64,000 nt of DNA, taken from positions 3,485,501 through 3,549,500 of the forward strand of contig NC_092798.1 of assembly GCF_918797505.1 (NCBI RefSeq), read 5' to 3'. Numbering within the stretch: position 1 is the first letter of the stretch; each line of letters begins with the position of its first letter. Of this stretch, positions 21,609-33,052 are shown piece by piece. The notes beneath the pieces were generated by a model. The model was not told the origin of the DNA and did not search any database. It worked only from the letters and a program-made list of their open reading frames with translations. This stretch comes from Bemisia tabaci (lineage: Eukaryota; Arthropoda; Insecta; Hemiptera; Aleyrodidae). The position numbers and the translations under genes are program-made.

Positions 21609-22425
21609 GCGGAGACAATGGAGATGTTGCATGTGTGAGGATTTTGCGATTTGACAATTGATTCCGATGTAAAAGTTTGCGAGGAACACGATGGTGTCAC
21701 TGGTTTTCTCTGAAATCAACTCCCAAGCTCAAAAAAAGCTCTCAAGTTGAGGACAAAATGGAGGGAATATCCCACGCTATCGTGAGAGTCCACCTCCACA
21801 TCAAGACAAACTCTCCATGCCAAAGATAGGGAGCAAATACATTAGCAGTGATGCCGTGTTTTCAGTTTTGGAGTCCCCAGATAAAGTGGCAGCCCTGTCA
21901 AAAGGCCTGCATAGACGATCAAATTCCCGAACCAATTCCGATCAAAGTAGCATCAAAGTGTCGGGAGTCATCAGTCTGAAATTCATTCATTTGCTTCATT
22001 TTAAAATGAAAACTTGGCAGAAATGTTTCCTGTGGCAGGAAATGATGAATGATGGTACTCCGATCTGATCTTACTTTGAACAAAAAAGTGCGGCCCGTCA
22101 AAATTTGATGGTAGATGGTGACCACCAGTCATTAGCATGTCTACTTTGATCGGAATTGGTTCAGAATTTGATCGTCTATGAGGGCTATAGTATTAGCTTC
22201 CTATCTTTGCATGGAGACGGAGAATTTGTCTTGATGTAGACGTGCACTCTTAGGATAGCGTGGGATATCCCCTCCATTTTGGCCTCAACTTGAGAGCTTT
22301 TTTGAGCTTGGGATTTGATTTCAGAGAAAACCAGTGGCGCCATCGTGTTTCTCACGAACTTTTGCTTAGGAATCAACAGTCAAATGACAAATTCCTCACA
22401 CATGCAACATCTCCATTGGAGACCC
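21609..22425. mobile_element. Large fold-back element Q, 0.8 kb
   Basis: Left GGAGACAATGGAGATGTTGC pairs with right GCAACATCTCCATTGGAGACC. Arms of roughly 300 bp continue through TTTTCTCTGAAATCAA, AGCTCTCAAGTTGAGG, TCCCACGCTATC and GATCAAATTC. The central segment, about 21960-22140, is unpaired. Non-coding. Confidence 0.8.
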
Positions 22426-22440
22426 CGCGAATTAGCAATG

Positions 22441-22690
22441 CTACCGTGCTAAGGAAGAACGTCGTATGAACATTCCAGAGTTGCCAAATTTCCTTCGATA
22501 GTGCTCGGTTTTGAGAAGGTCATGAATATTTTCCCTTGAAATTGTCAGGACTTATCGGTGGAATTGCGAGCAAAATCGTGTAAAAAATAAATTGGAAGAA
22601 AACTATTCATAACTTTACCGAGAAATTCGAGTTTTATCGAAGGAAAGTTGACAACGCCTGAAGATTCAAGAAGCTTTTTTCTAGCTTTAT
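22441..22690. mobile_element. Fold-back family A, copy 8
   Basis: CTACCGTGCTAAGGAAGAAC, with GTATGAACATTCCAGAGTTG; the right arm GAAGGAAAGTTGACAACGCC decays before the terminus. Confidence 0.75.
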
Positions 22691-22875
22691 ATTTTTGAAG
22701 GTCCTGGTGGACAGGCCAGTCTCAGTCTCTGTAGACTAAACATGATGCGTGACGACACTATTCGTGGAGAAAACTGTAGTAAACGCTAAAAACGATATGA
22801 AAAAGGACCTGGTGACCACGATACAAATATTACGTCCATTTTGGGTTGGACTCAACATAAAACCCCAGAAAAAGT

Positions 22876-23640
22876 AGTCTCTTGGATTCAGAGTTCAAAC
22901 TCTAAAAAAAATTAACAAGAAAAGAACTCTTTGATTCAGTCCGATTTTTGCTTGAATTGAGATCCATACTTCTTAATTTGAGCGGAGTTCCTTCAGATTC
23001 AAGCAAACCCCCCGATTGGATTAAGAATTTCTCTTGTCCAATAGACCACTAGACAGGGTACGAATTTCAGCATTCTGATACATATTTATTAACCAAAATT
23101 GCACGTAAAATGCGATGCGCACGGCAAAAATTACCGAAATTAACTCCTTACGAAGATATTTAATGATTCTTGATGCGTGAATTCAAACCACCCGCTCATG
23201 AAAACGCATTGCTCTGTGTGATTCACATCGCGCGCTAAACGTTTATCATGATAGTCTCTGCGATATAAAAATCTGAAAACCTCAATCTTGACTGTTTGGC
23301 TCAGCTATAGCAAATTTCTTGTGGTTTGAGCAACACATGATGGGAAATAAACATTGCTCGATTGAGAAGCTTGCTGAAACTGTTGTAGTGCGCGATTTGA
23401 GTGAAGTAGAGCTTTGAGTTTCTTGTGGGCGGGCAGTGCAAATTCCTAGTAACCAATGTGAAATAAAAACGTTGCTATCTTCATTAAGAGTTAGTTTCAG
23501 TAATTTTCGTTGCACGAATCGTGTTCTACGTGAAATTCTGGTAAAGAAACATGTATCAGATTGCTTAAATTCGGACCTTATCTAGTGGTCCATTGTTTTA
23601 GAGTCTGGACTCAAGATCTAAAACCTTTTTTTTTTCTTTT
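22876..23640. mobile_element. Fold-back family C, copy 1, decayed and split by D
   Basis: GTCTCTTGGATTCAGAGTTC, CAGTCCGATTTTTGCTTGAA and TTAATTTGAGCGGAGTTCC belong to family C up to about 23040. TTTTAGAGTCTGGACTCAAG resumes after 23593. Element D occupies the gap. Confidence 0.7.
23042..23593 (+). mobile_element. Fold-back family D, copy 1
   Basis: AGACCACTAGACAGGGTACG to the inverse CGGACCTTATCTAGTGGTCC. About 550 bp with arms containing AACGAAGATATT-type motifs, mirrored. The second copy at 53990 lies in reverse orientation (shared AGAAGCTTGCTGAAAC). Confidence 0.8.
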
Positions 23641-24171
23641 CAAAAAAGATCCAGGAGAGCTCTTTGATTTGTATAACTCACTAGTGCATCTTAGTGTCAT
23701 TTACCACACTCCTGTGGTCCATTTGCCGTGTTTATAGGACGCCTCAATGCCTCGTGTCGGTTAGACTTGACACAGAGAATCTGGTTTCTCGACAAAAGCA
23801 GACAACCTGAGATTGACAATCAACCTCGTCCACCCCCACAGTAAATCGAATCCAGGACCGTTTTCTACCAACCGCGAAGGAGAAAGAGATTGACCTCATA
23901 AAAATTTAAAGCAAACAAGGCAGCCTAGCAACCGGGGCACCCTCCTCATCTGAATATGCGTAACTCGATTTTAAGCCTGGTTGAGATAAGACCGCCCCGC
24001 CCCTCCTCCACCCCTCCCCGCGACGGAACAAAAGTCTAACATTTCATCCCTGTATCGGGCAGTTTAAAGTGGGTTCAATTACCCCTTTGTTTCAGCGCAA
24101 CACAAAGGCAGCCTTCCCGGACGGAGTTAACTCTTTTTCAAACGTTGCCTTTCGCAGCCGCCCGGCCTCAT
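23641..24171. other. Intergenic, GC-rich at the end
   Basis: Nothing recognised. C-rich and CpG-rich between 23990 and 24180. Confidence 0.4.
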
Positions 24172-24424
24172 CTGCCGCGCTGGGTAAAAACCCCGCATGA
24201 GCATTCCAATGTTGCCGAATTTCCTCCCAGAATATATTTATTTATGAAAGAGATTATGAATATCTCTCCCTGAAATTTTCAGGTTTTTTGTTTTAAAGCG
24301 CGGACGAAATCCTGTATAAAGTCGGAGGAGAAATATTCCCAAAATTTCCTGAGTATTCGTGATTCGTCGGAGGAAATTTGGCAACGCCTAATGTCTCATG
24401 CGTCGTTTTTACTCGGCGCGGCAG
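24172..24424. mobile_element. Fold-back family A, copy 9
   Basis: CTGCCGCGCTGGGTAAAAAC to the inverse ending CTCGGCGCGGCAG. Exact 4-bp TCAT duplication at 24168-24171 and 24425-24428. Confidence 0.85.
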
Positions 24425-25048
24425 TCATGCTCTTGAAAAAGTAATGGCCTTGGCCTTAGAGGCACTTGAGCCTGGGGCGGGAGGGGTGGGGGCGGAGGGG
24501 CGGGGTTGAAGCAGCCGCTCTCGAGGAGAAAAGTAACAGGTTCGACCTGTCTTCAAGAGGGCTTCATTGGGGAACGATTCGATTTGATAAAGCAGTTAAA
24601 CATTTTATTGGCCCATTTTTAGCAGTTTGCTGTTTACATCGTAAAATCTGACTATAAACTTGAGGAGATGGCACTGGAATGGGCTGCTAAATTTATAAAG
24701 TCCCATTAAATATTTGAAGAGGGGCGCGTTTTATTTGACGGACTCGGTCGAGCCGGCCCGACGAAGGGGTTATTTGATGGCTCAATAAATGAAAAAAGGC
24801 GCAGTAAATTTAATTCACCGTGAGTTTTGTCGCTACATTTGTAGTGAGGATTGACTTCGCATCGACTCTTGGGTAGTTGATGTCTCGACCTCGTGTTACC
24901 ACCGGGGGTAAAAAATTAGTTCCCCGCCCCTCTTCCATGGTCTTCCCCCGCCTTTTTTTCTCGAATTTATAACGGCTATTGGTAAATTGAAACTTAATGT
25001 GTGACTTTGAGAAGGCAGCTGACGTGACACTTCGTAAAATTCCGTACA
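24425..25048. other. No recognised feature
   Basis: G-rich at 24470-24510. Short ORFs without motifs. Confidence 0.4.
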
Positions 25049-25296
25049 CAGCCGTGCTAAGGAAAACGCCGTGTAGACCTCCAGGCGTTGCCGAATTTCC
25101 TTCGATAGAATTCGAACTATCGAGAAAATTTTAGGATATTTTCAGCCGATTTTTCTGAGACGTTCAATCGCAATTTGATATGAAGTATGTAAAAGTTTAA
25201 AAAAAAACATTGTAACATTCTTCAAAAATTGATGTTTTATGAGAATAAATTAGGCAACATTTGAAGGCTCATACGACGCTTTTCCTTAGTAAGGGA
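25049..25296. mobile_element. Fold-back family A, copy 10
   Basis: CAGCCGTGCTAAGGAAAACG with GGCGTTGCCGAATTTCCTTC. Right arm AGGCAACATTTGAAGGCTCA then TTTTCCTTAGTAAGGGAAG. Flanks TACA and TATG do not match well. Confidence 0.75.
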
Positions 25297-25313
25297 AGTA
25301 TGGACTTATTGTG

Positions 25314-25871
25314 CTGTGCTGAAAAGAAACACCGCATGAACCTTCAGACGTTGCGAACTCTAAAGAAAAAAAATAGGGAAAATGTTGGTCGATAGTTTCA
25401 AGCGGGAAACTTCAACAAGAATTTGCAGTTCTTGGGGACCGAAATGTTGTATTTGACAATTAGCAAGAACGAATTTTTGTCTTAACTTTTTTAGTGCATC
25501 AGATTAAACGGCAAGAAGTATTCACTGAGGTATTGGGAGAGAAAAAAACACAGTGAAAAGAAGAGTCGCTTCGATCTAGAGTCCAGACTCTCAATAAAAT
25601 TGGCGAGAAAAAATAATCTTAAATGAATCCAATTTTTCCTTAAATCGAAGAGCCGAGCGATTATTTAGGCGGATTTACTTTTGATTCAAGCAACAAGTCC
25701 GATTGAATCAAGAGTATTTTTTTCTTGTCAATGTTTGTAAGAGTCTGGACGCTGGATCCAAGCGACTTTTTCTTCCAACGCATTTAAGAGTTTCTTTGAA
25801 AACTTGTACTGAAACGAAGGCAACTTTACAACGTTCAGAAGCTCATACGACTCTTCCTTAGCCCAACAGAG
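25314..25871. mobile_element. Fold-back family A, copy 11, split by family C
   Basis: Left CTGTGCTGAAAAGAAACACC then GCATGAACCTTCAGACGTTG; right GAAGGCAACTTTACAACG then CTCATACGACTCTTCCTTAG. Family C copy 2 lies between. Confidence 0.7.
25555..25790. mobile_element. Fold-back family C, copy 2
   Basis: GATCTAGAGTCCAGACTCTC on the left; GTAAGAGTCTGGACGCTGGATC on the right. An older, more diverged copy without clear ends. Confidence 0.75.
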
Positions 25872-26610
25872 TAGTCATGAGAGAGCTGGTGAGTCGCTAT
25901 TTAAATAAAGAATGTTCGTACAGGTTCCCAGGATCAAGGAGGAAAATGGGGAGGAAAAGTTTTAACCAGAACCTATTCCATGGAAGTCACCCTCCGGCGA
26001 AAATAAATCCACGAACCGCGCAACTCCTTGATCAAGTGCTAAAAAATCCTGCTTAAATCCTTTTTTCCGTGCTCCGGGAAAAGGGTTTCTACGTTATTAC
26101 CTTCCGCAAAAATATTTAACGCTCAACTGAATAAGTAAAACTTGTGCTTGGAGGAACCTTGAGGGGTGCACGGAGCACTCTGCCGAAACTGGATTAAAAG
26201 AAGCTTCGTTCTGGATTCCGCCTAATTCCGGGCTGAAACCGCGACACGCCGAGTTAATCCTCTAATGCCGTACCACCATTTGAATGCGTTTGCTACGAAG
26301 TATTGCCTTAACTGATTAAGCGGGCATTTTTCCGGTGGAATAGTGATAAAGAAAAATATATATTCAAGCGAAAAAGTCGTGTCTCCAGACTGCCACATGA
26401 GTTGAATTGATGGCTCTTTTGTAAATCGACCATTACTACAGAGTTACAGTTATCCTTGGTTTATAGATGTATTTAAAAGTTAGACCTTTAATTCTTTCTA
26501 AATAGCGTTATAATACTTAAGTCTAAACATACTCGGGGATGAAATTTTTGAGGTCTCCGTTGGTTTAATGGCTGAACTGCAAAGCTTTTTTTGACGTCTA
26601 CTTAGTAAAT
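25872..26610. other. No recognised feature
   Basis: Ordinary sequence; no ORF of note or repeat match seen. Confidence 0.4.
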
Positions 26611-27112
26611 AATATTTCAACGGTGAGACTGCAAAAATGCGTAGCTCGATGTGTTTCGAAATTTCTCGCGCATCTATTTTATTTTTTTCAAAAGAGACCG
26701 AACCAACATCATGCACTGGAAAAAAAAACACATTGGATCTAGAGTCCAGACTCTTGAAAACATTGACAAGAAAAAATACTCTTGATTCAATCGGATTTAA
26801 GCTTAAATCAAAAGGAAATCCGCTCAAATTAAGAGGCTTGGTTCTTGATTTAAGCTAGATTCTGATTGAATCAAGAGTACTTTTTCTTGTCGATGTTTTT
26901 TAGAGTTTGGACTCTGGATCCAATGTGTTTTTTTTTCCAGTGATGACTTGAAGTTCCCATAGAAGTTTTAGCATCAAGAGAGAGATAATCACTGACATTT
27001 TTAAAATGATGTTCAGTAGTTTTCTACGTAGAGAATTAAGTATGACAGGAAATCTACAACGTCGCAAACCGAGATATGCATCTCTACAGTAGCAGTTTCA
27101 CCATCGATTTAG
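26611..27112. mobile_element. Fold-back family B, copy 2, split by family C
   Basis: AATATTTCAACGGTGAGACT on the left and AGCAGTTTCACCATCGATTT on the right are the B ends. GCGTAGCTCGATGTG and AACCGAGATATGCATC also mirror. The 229-bp C copy 3 sits in the left half. Confidence 0.7.
26714..26942. mobile_element. Fold-back family C, copy 3
   Basis: Full length from CACTGGAAAAAAAAACACAT to TTTTTTTTTTCCAGTG. Arms pair almost completely around a loop near CGCTCAAATTAAGAGGCTTG. Flanks share ATG but not an unambiguous 2-bp duplication. Confidence 0.9.
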
Positions 27113-27575
27113 AATCTTTAAATAACCAGGGGTTGTAATGGCAACTTAGAAGGCGATCCTTGAAAAGAAGTTGTGTGGTCACGCGTCAGAAACAGTGACG
27201 TATCCTCACTTTTTCTGCCATTTTTTCCCTTGAAATTTTTTTAGGACAATAATCAAGAAATGACTCAATCGCCTTTTTTGCACGCTGAAACTATATTCCA
27301 TATTCCATACAGATATGGTTCCAATGAAAGAAAAAAATCTGCTCCAAACAGATTGCGGTTTGATGCACGAGTCTTTTATATAGAGTTGGTGATTTTACTG
27401 ACGTTCGTCAAAATTCAGAATGAATGGAAATTCTCTTTTTCCCTTCCTGTATAATGAGAATTTCAGTTTTATACATAATTTTAACCCAAGTTGGCTAAAT
27501 CACCGATTCTCTATTTTAAAAAATATATGTATATAAAATCTAGATTAAAATGATGATACTTAGTAGAGTCGTATT
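27113..27575. other. No recognised feature
   Basis: 64-codon ORF at 27260-27454 without motif. Confidence 0.4.
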
Positions 27576-27834
27576 CTGCCGAGCTAAGGTAAAATAAAAC
27601 GCCGTATGTGCTCTCAGGCGTCACCAAATTTTCTTTCAAAAATCGCTTGTGCTCAGACAAATTTGTGAATATTTTTCTTCCAATTTTTCAGATAATTTTG
27701 TTCGTAATTTGATCGTGAAGTATCTGAAAATTTCAAGGAAAAATATTCATAACTTTCCTCAAAAATATACATTGTATCGGAAGAAATTTGGTAACTCTCG
27801 AATGTTCATACGGCGTTTTTACATAGCGCAGCGG
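27576..27834. mobile_element. Fold-back family A, copy 12
   Basis: CTGCCGAGCTAAGGTAAAAT with a small insertion, then CGCCGTATGTGCTCTCAGGC. Right arm GTAACTCTCGAATGTTCATA then CGGCGTTTTTACATAGCGC. Flanks TATT and TACT differ by one base. Confidence 0.8.
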
Positions 27835-28546
27835 TACTTTCATAGTTCATCACCTTATATCACGAAAGCTTCTGATATTTTAGGTGACTCTGGCAACATT
27901 TTTCGTGCGTTTAACGACAGGAAACCCGCTAATTAATGCCTTCGATGTTGATTCTAACCATCGCGGTAAGGAGCTGAGCCGCACCCGAGGCCTTGTTGCC
28001 TCATTTAGCAGACAAATAAAAAGAATCACGGCGGTTGAAAGATTTTCTGCCTATACGTGAGATCTGCGGGGTATCTAGTTGCCAACAACTTAAAATTCTG
28101 CGAAAGTTTTGCTTGGAAACGCCTAGGGAACATTTATAGGAAGAGTATGGACAACTCGATTTATGTAGCCCTTAGGACCCAAAAGGGCGATAACGGGAAA
28201 AACGAAAATCACGAGAAAAGTGCCGCTGCCAACCTCTGCATTTGAAACATTAATCAGTAGGGCCGACAGCGCATTCTAATCAAGCGTTTTTAAAGGATTG
28301 GGACTTTGAAACTGAGAAAATTTATGCAAAATCAAAGTTTTATACGTATTTTTATAATTTTTGATCAGTGTACCTATACTCTCGGAGTATTTAAATTAGT
28401 ACCACTGGATAGTTCGAGTTCATAGGTTGGCTGCCTTTTTGGGTCCCAAGAGCTACATGACCTGATCTAACCTATCCTCCAAATTTTTGAGCTGTCCATA
28501 CTCTCCCTATAAAAGTACTCAAGAAACGCCCAACAGATTATCAGTA
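27835..28546. other. No recognised feature
   Basis: Contains a weak inverted pair GTATCTAGTTGCCAAC / GGGTCCCAAGAGCTACATG and short ORFs. Nothing is called. Confidence 0.35.
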
Positions 28547-28772
28547 CACTGGAAAAAAAAACACATTGGATCTAGAGTCCAAACTCTTAAAAACATCGAC
28601 AAGAAAAAGTACTCTTGATTCAATCGGAATCTAGCTTAAATCAAGAACCAAGCTCTTAATTTAAGCGGATTTCGTTTTGATTCAAGCAAACATCCGATTG
28701 GATCAAGAGTATTTTTTCTTGTCAATGTTTTCAAGAATCTGCTCTAGATCCAATATGTTTTTTTCCCAAAGT
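28547..28772. mobile_element. Fold-back family C, copy 4
   Basis: CACTGGAAAAAAAAACACAT to ATATGTTTTTTTCCCAAAGT; full length with a mutated right end. Loop ACCAAGCTCTTAATTTAAGC. Confidence 0.9.
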
Positions 28773-29913
28773 AAAAATATAATTCGAGAAAATTAGCAAC
28801 ATTGAAACTTAGTTACACTCTTCCGTCCGCAAAACCACCAACTGCGATTCAATCTATATCCTATCTAGCGGTCCGGAGAGCTGCCATTTGTGGTCCGTCA
28901 GACAGTCTTGATTAAAAGATAAAATTGGACGGTGCAGGACTTGATCGATAAAGATCATTTAAACAGACTATCAAGAGTCGCGAAGGTAGAACTTGGATTA
29001 AAACCGCGCTCAAAGTTTCGACGTATCTCTCGCCGCTAGCAAGGGGATACCCCGAAGGAAAGACTCTTAGAATGTCTATCCTGCTCTTAAACTGAAATTG
29101 ACTATCGTAATGAAGTGTTTCATAGTTGAATTTAATGCTTTATGGGTTGTTCTCTGAAGAAGCACCACGTCATTGAGGCCATTAAAAGTGAGCGCAGTGC
29201 AGAAGTTCAGCTCAGCGTTGCAATTCTTCCACATGTTTATGTATTTCAGACAGCGCTACAGAAACTTAAAAGTCGTCGATACCCGGACGAAAGAACGTAT
29301 CTCCGTTCAAAAGATGCAAAATCTATACTAACAAAATCTTTTGAGCGTTCACCACGTTAGTAGTGTACGCTCTTTCCCGTCGTTTTGTATCGGGTATATT
29401 ACTAATGTATCCATTGGTAAAGGCCAACACTGCTCCGTGGGAATCGGCGCCATTTTTCGTGGCGGGAAGCAATACCTATTTTCTCAATTTTTTTTATGTA
29501 ACATTTATACCTTTTTTCTCCTATTTTGTCCACTTTAGGTAATGCCTGTAGGCTTGTCTTTGAGAAATCAATATCTTCACGTTTTAAAACTCTGCAACGT
29601 ACTTTTATTTAATGACTCTTTCGAGGATCTTTCAAATTTTTAGTCGTCGGAGATCTAAAAAAATTGTTGGGTACGAAGTACCCCTTCACTAATGACCCCC
29701 ATATTTTACTCTATGATGACAAGACATTTCTTGTATATATGTATGTTTTCTAGGTTACGCTCCTCGTTTAGTTCAACAGCGTCTTGCAGCGCTCCCTTCC
29801 GTCCGCGCAAAACCACTTTTACGTATTGACGAGGTGCTACGGTGAACGCTCTCCAATGTCTTAACATTGGAACGGGAGCCTAAAATGACATATCGAGTTA
29901 GTGTAAAAATATG
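28773..29913. other. About 1.1 kb without recognised feature
   Basis: ORFs of 72 and 65 codons at 29142 and 29341 show no motif. No repeat match except weak TTCCGTCCGC similarity at 28819 and 29798. Confidence 0.4.
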
Positions 29914-29924
29914 CCCCCCCCCCC

Positions 29925-29969
<45 letters not shown>
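29914..29969 (+). repeat. C12 run directly joined to an A44 run
   Basis: Twelve C (29914-29925) followed without interruption by 44 A (29926-29969), then ATATATA. Confidence 0.9.
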
Positions 29970-29973
<4 letters not shown>

Positions 29974-30000
29974 TATAAATAAAATCATATAAAAGGCATA

Positions 30001-30176
30001 AAATATGCGAGGTAACTTGAAACACAGGAATTCTTAGGCTGACATGCCTTATTGAGTAGAGCAATTCACTTGAGTTAGGTTCGAACCTAAGAATACAACT
30101 ATATCAACTTGGGTGTGTTGCACAGTATCACACGCATTTGAAGGCGTTTTATGTTGGTCCGACCGCGACCTACCAA
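30001..30176 (+). repeat. Local direct duplication, first unit
   Basis: AAATATGCGAGGTAACTTGA to TTGGTCCGACCGCGACCTAC. Matches 30272-30424 nearly base for base, apart from a gap of about 23 bp. Confidence 0.85.
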
Positions 30177-30271
30177 GAGTAGTCTTGATGTGTTGACTTT
30201 AAGTGCCGTTGATAATGATAATTTTAAATTAATTGAGGCTTCAAGTTTTGTCACGGGTGATAATGGGCATG

Positions 30272-30424
30272 AAATATGCGAGGTAACTCGAAACACAGAA
30301 ATTCATGAGCGATTCACTTGAGTTAGGTTCGAACCTAAGAATACAACTGTATCAACTTGGGTGTGTTGCACAGTATCACACGCATATGAAGGCGTTTTAT
30401 GTTGGTCCGACCGCGACCTACCAA
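30272..30424 (+). repeat. Local direct duplication, second unit
   Basis: AAATATGCGAGGTAACTCGA to the same GACCGCGACCTACC end. Includes TTAGGTTCGAACCTAAGAAT, a palindrome present in both units. Confidence 0.85.
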
Positions 30425-31118
30425 AATTCCTATTTCTTTCAAAGTAATCCATGGAAAACTGTGGAATTTATAGTAAAAAATGACGAATAGTTTCCGAAGA
30501 AAAATACGCATTTGAGCAGAAATTTAGCAACATTAAGAAGAATGTGCGTTCTTACGTTAGAACATCGACAATACTGGCGCTAATTGTGTACATTTGACGT
30601 TTCTTCCTAATCGCTGCCTTCTTTGGTCCTCAAGAGTTTCATACTTTTTTAAAAAAAATGTTTGAAGAACATTTGTTTCCAGTTTCATTTCGAATCAAAA
30701 CCGCCACGCTATATAGATTTTAAGCGCATCTTAAGTGCTTACCGTGTTTTTCTGCAATTTTTTCCTGTGCAGAGGCTAAGCACTCAGGAAATCTCGTGCA
30801 CACCAGAACCATTTCCCGGTTTCGCAGATTCTTGTGGTAACCATCAGGGCCGCCCGAGCCATTGGGTCACGTGACAAAGAATTCTCTGCAAAAATTTGCT
30901 TCATTGATAAATAAGTTTTTTCTAGTCCTTAAATGCGCATTCTTCTCTAAATATGTGGCATTTTATAAACTCAGAAGTTTTCACAATTTGGACGGTTGAA
31001 GACATTAGACAGTAGTTTGGAACGGGCAATGTAATGGCAGTCTGCACTTTTATGGATTTTAACTCTCAAAATATTCGAAATTCGTGGTGAACACGTAAAA
31101 AAACCTTGTCAATTTGAA
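30425..31118. other. No recognised feature
   Basis: Short ORFs without motifs; no repeat match. Confidence 0.4.
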
Positions 31119-31190
31119 AATTTGTCTGCCTGCCTAGACATTTAATATAACGTCTTATTTGACTATTTGCCTACTACACATGCATCTCGT
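31119..31190. repeat. Repeat P, terminal fragment
   Basis: GCCTAGACATTTAATATAAC then TTATTTGACTATTTGCC resembles the right terminus of repeat P (45900-45966). Confidence 0.45.
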
Positions 31191-31240
31191 ACCCTAGGGG
31201 CAGGTCCAACCAGTAAAGTAAAAACCCAGTCATAGCTGAA

Positions 31241-31724
31241 CACTGGAAAAAAAACCACATTGGATCTAGAGTCCAGACTCGTAAAAACATCGACAAGAAA
31301 AATACTCTTGATTTAATCGGATTTTTGCTTAAATCAAGAACAAAGCCTTTTAATATGAGCGGATTTCCTTTCGATGTAAGCAAAAATCTGATTGAATCAA
31401 GAGTATTTTTTCTTGTCAATGTTTTCAAGATTTCGTCACCTTCCAGGCAAAGTATCACAAGCGCCATGCGACGTTTAAAAATTTCCGCCGCCATTATATT
31501 TTTTTACAGAGAAATTGTTCAACGAAGCTGTCCGAAAATTACACCGAATTTTCTTTGTGCTGCCGATAAAATTTAGTGAAATTTTCGAACAGATTCAACC
31601 AACAATTTCTCAGTAAAAAAATAAAATGGCGGCGGAAATTTTTAAACGTCGCATGGCACTTGTGATACTTTGCCTGGAAGGTGACGATTTGGACTCTAGA
31701 TCCAATGTGTTTTTTTTCCCAGTA
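31241..31724. mobile_element. Fold-back family C, copy 5, split by element E
   Basis: CACTGGAAAAAAAACCACAT through to TTGTCAATGTTTTCAAG, then element E, then TTGGACTCTAGATCCAATGT and TTTTTCCCAGTA. Outer flanks carry AA on both sides (31239-31240 and 31725-31726). Confidence 0.85.
31434..31686. mobile_element. Fold-back family E, copy 1, inside C
   Basis: CGTCACCTTCCAGGCAAAGT then ATCACAAGCGCCATGCGACG, mirrored on the right. Exact 4-bp ATTT at 31430-31433 and 31687-31690. Arms run at least 65 bp (AAATTTCCGCCGCCATT). Copy 2 is at 62780. Confidence 0.9.
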
Positions 31725-32064
31725 AACCCTCTCACAGCGAAAAACTGTTCTTGAAATAAATCTTTCCTACGGATTTCCTGCGGAAAATTCACGTAGACGG
31801 ATCCGCTCGTGACGGAAACCCGCTATCAACGAAGAATATGTCCCCGCCTTGGGAGTTTCCATTATTCCCAGGTGTGGCGCTATATCCTCGCGCGAGGAAA
31901 TTTTTAAACACCGCCGTCACGATGCAGTTTCTCAAGATGCGAGATCGACCCGTATTTTTACGGCGACCCCGTAAAAATACTCACGCCAATCTCGGGGAAA
32001 ATATTCCCGCGCAAGAAAGATGCAGCGAAAAACCCGCGGAGCTTTATAGCCGCACCTCCTGAGT
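31725..32064. other. No recognised feature
   Basis: GC-rich 31800-32060 with a 74-codon ORF lacking any motif. Confidence 0.4.
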
Positions 32065-32185
32065 AACCGCCCATCGATATTTCTCCATTCAAATCCACGG
32101 AAAAAAATCGATTATCACAGTCGACTCGGATAATCGATCAATTTCCGTAAGTTTAAACGACGGCGATCGATTCATCGCGATGCAC
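32065..32185. repeat. Family I, copy 5, diverged
   Basis: CATCGATATTTCTCCATTCAA, AAAAAATCGATTATCACAG and GGATAATCGATCAATTTCCG then GCGATCGATTCATCGCGATG keep the family I order. Confidence 0.45.
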
Positions 32186-32640
32186 CTGGAGCCGCACCTG
32201 CCGACAACTCACCGTGCTGCCCATTAATCTCGGCTCGAGATTAAATATTTAAACGTGCAGTTCCTCATTTTAAACCAAAAGGAAACGCCGTAACAGTTTC
32301 ATTTTACATCCCCGTCCGCTCCACCCCCCGCCCCGTCACCCCTGCGTCTGCAGCTGCACTTGATGAGCGTCTGATACCATCGATGCAGTCCCACAACACC
32401 CCCCTCCCCTGCTCGTCCGGTATTTGCCCTTGCATAATTTGTTCACGGCTCGCCCGTGATATTAATGCGGCCTAATTACTTACGAGCTACGAACACCGTT
32501 GAGAAAAAATTGAAAAACGAACATTCGGATAGTGAATAGTGATCCTATAGTAGCGCCCGAACTGTGTTTCATCTTGGCGCCTACCGCTATTGCTAATTTA
32601 CTTGTTGCCTCCTCTCACCATCCCCGATCGGTTAATCTGC
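32186..32640. other. No recognised feature; C-rich part
   Basis: Contains C-rich stretches near 32310-32410. No ORF of note. Confidence 0.4.
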
Positions 32641-32641
32641 C

Positions 32642-33020
32642 ATTTAAGGTGATTCGCCGGTTGCCATTTTGTGGGTCAGAGCGACGTGCAATATCTCGCA
32701 TCAATTCGTTCCATAATTTCAGCTGCTTGTCACTTTTTTCGAATTTTGAGATCGCACTTCTGTTGTCATGACAGTAAAGAATTCATGAACCAAACGAGCC
32801 ACCCCCCCCCCCCCCCCCCAAATAAGGGATGACTTTCGCCTCTTTTTCGGTATTTGATTCGACCATCGAACCAGGGTTTAAGTGGAAACTTATAATATCA
32901 GAAAACTCAGGAAAAAATTTCAAGATGAGCATAGGAACCGTTTTCGAGTTACCGGGGGGGGGCAAAGGGGTCAAACTCCGGCCTTATTTTTCGCTATTTT
33001 CTTGTCGAATTGATGTGTCT
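32642..33020 (+). repeat. Repeat W, left copy
   Basis: GTCAGAGCGACGTGCAATAT, ATCAATTCGTTCCATAATTTC, TCGAATTTTGAGATCGCACTTCTG, CGACCATCGAACCAGG and AAAAAATTTCAAGATGAGCA occur in the same order, inverted, in 41838-42305. A C18 run (32802-32819) interrupts it where the other copy carries a small palindrome. Confidence 0.85.
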
Positions 33021-33052
33021 ACGAGGTTGTTATCGTTGTTTACACATATTAT

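Noticed and set aside
29773..30064. Minus-strand ORFs with poly-Phe/Gly
   Set aside because: They are translations of the C12-A44 run.
30080..30100. tRNA T-arm-like GGTTCGAACCTA
   Set aside because: It is a simple palindrome; no D-arm, anticodon arm or acceptor stem can be built around it.
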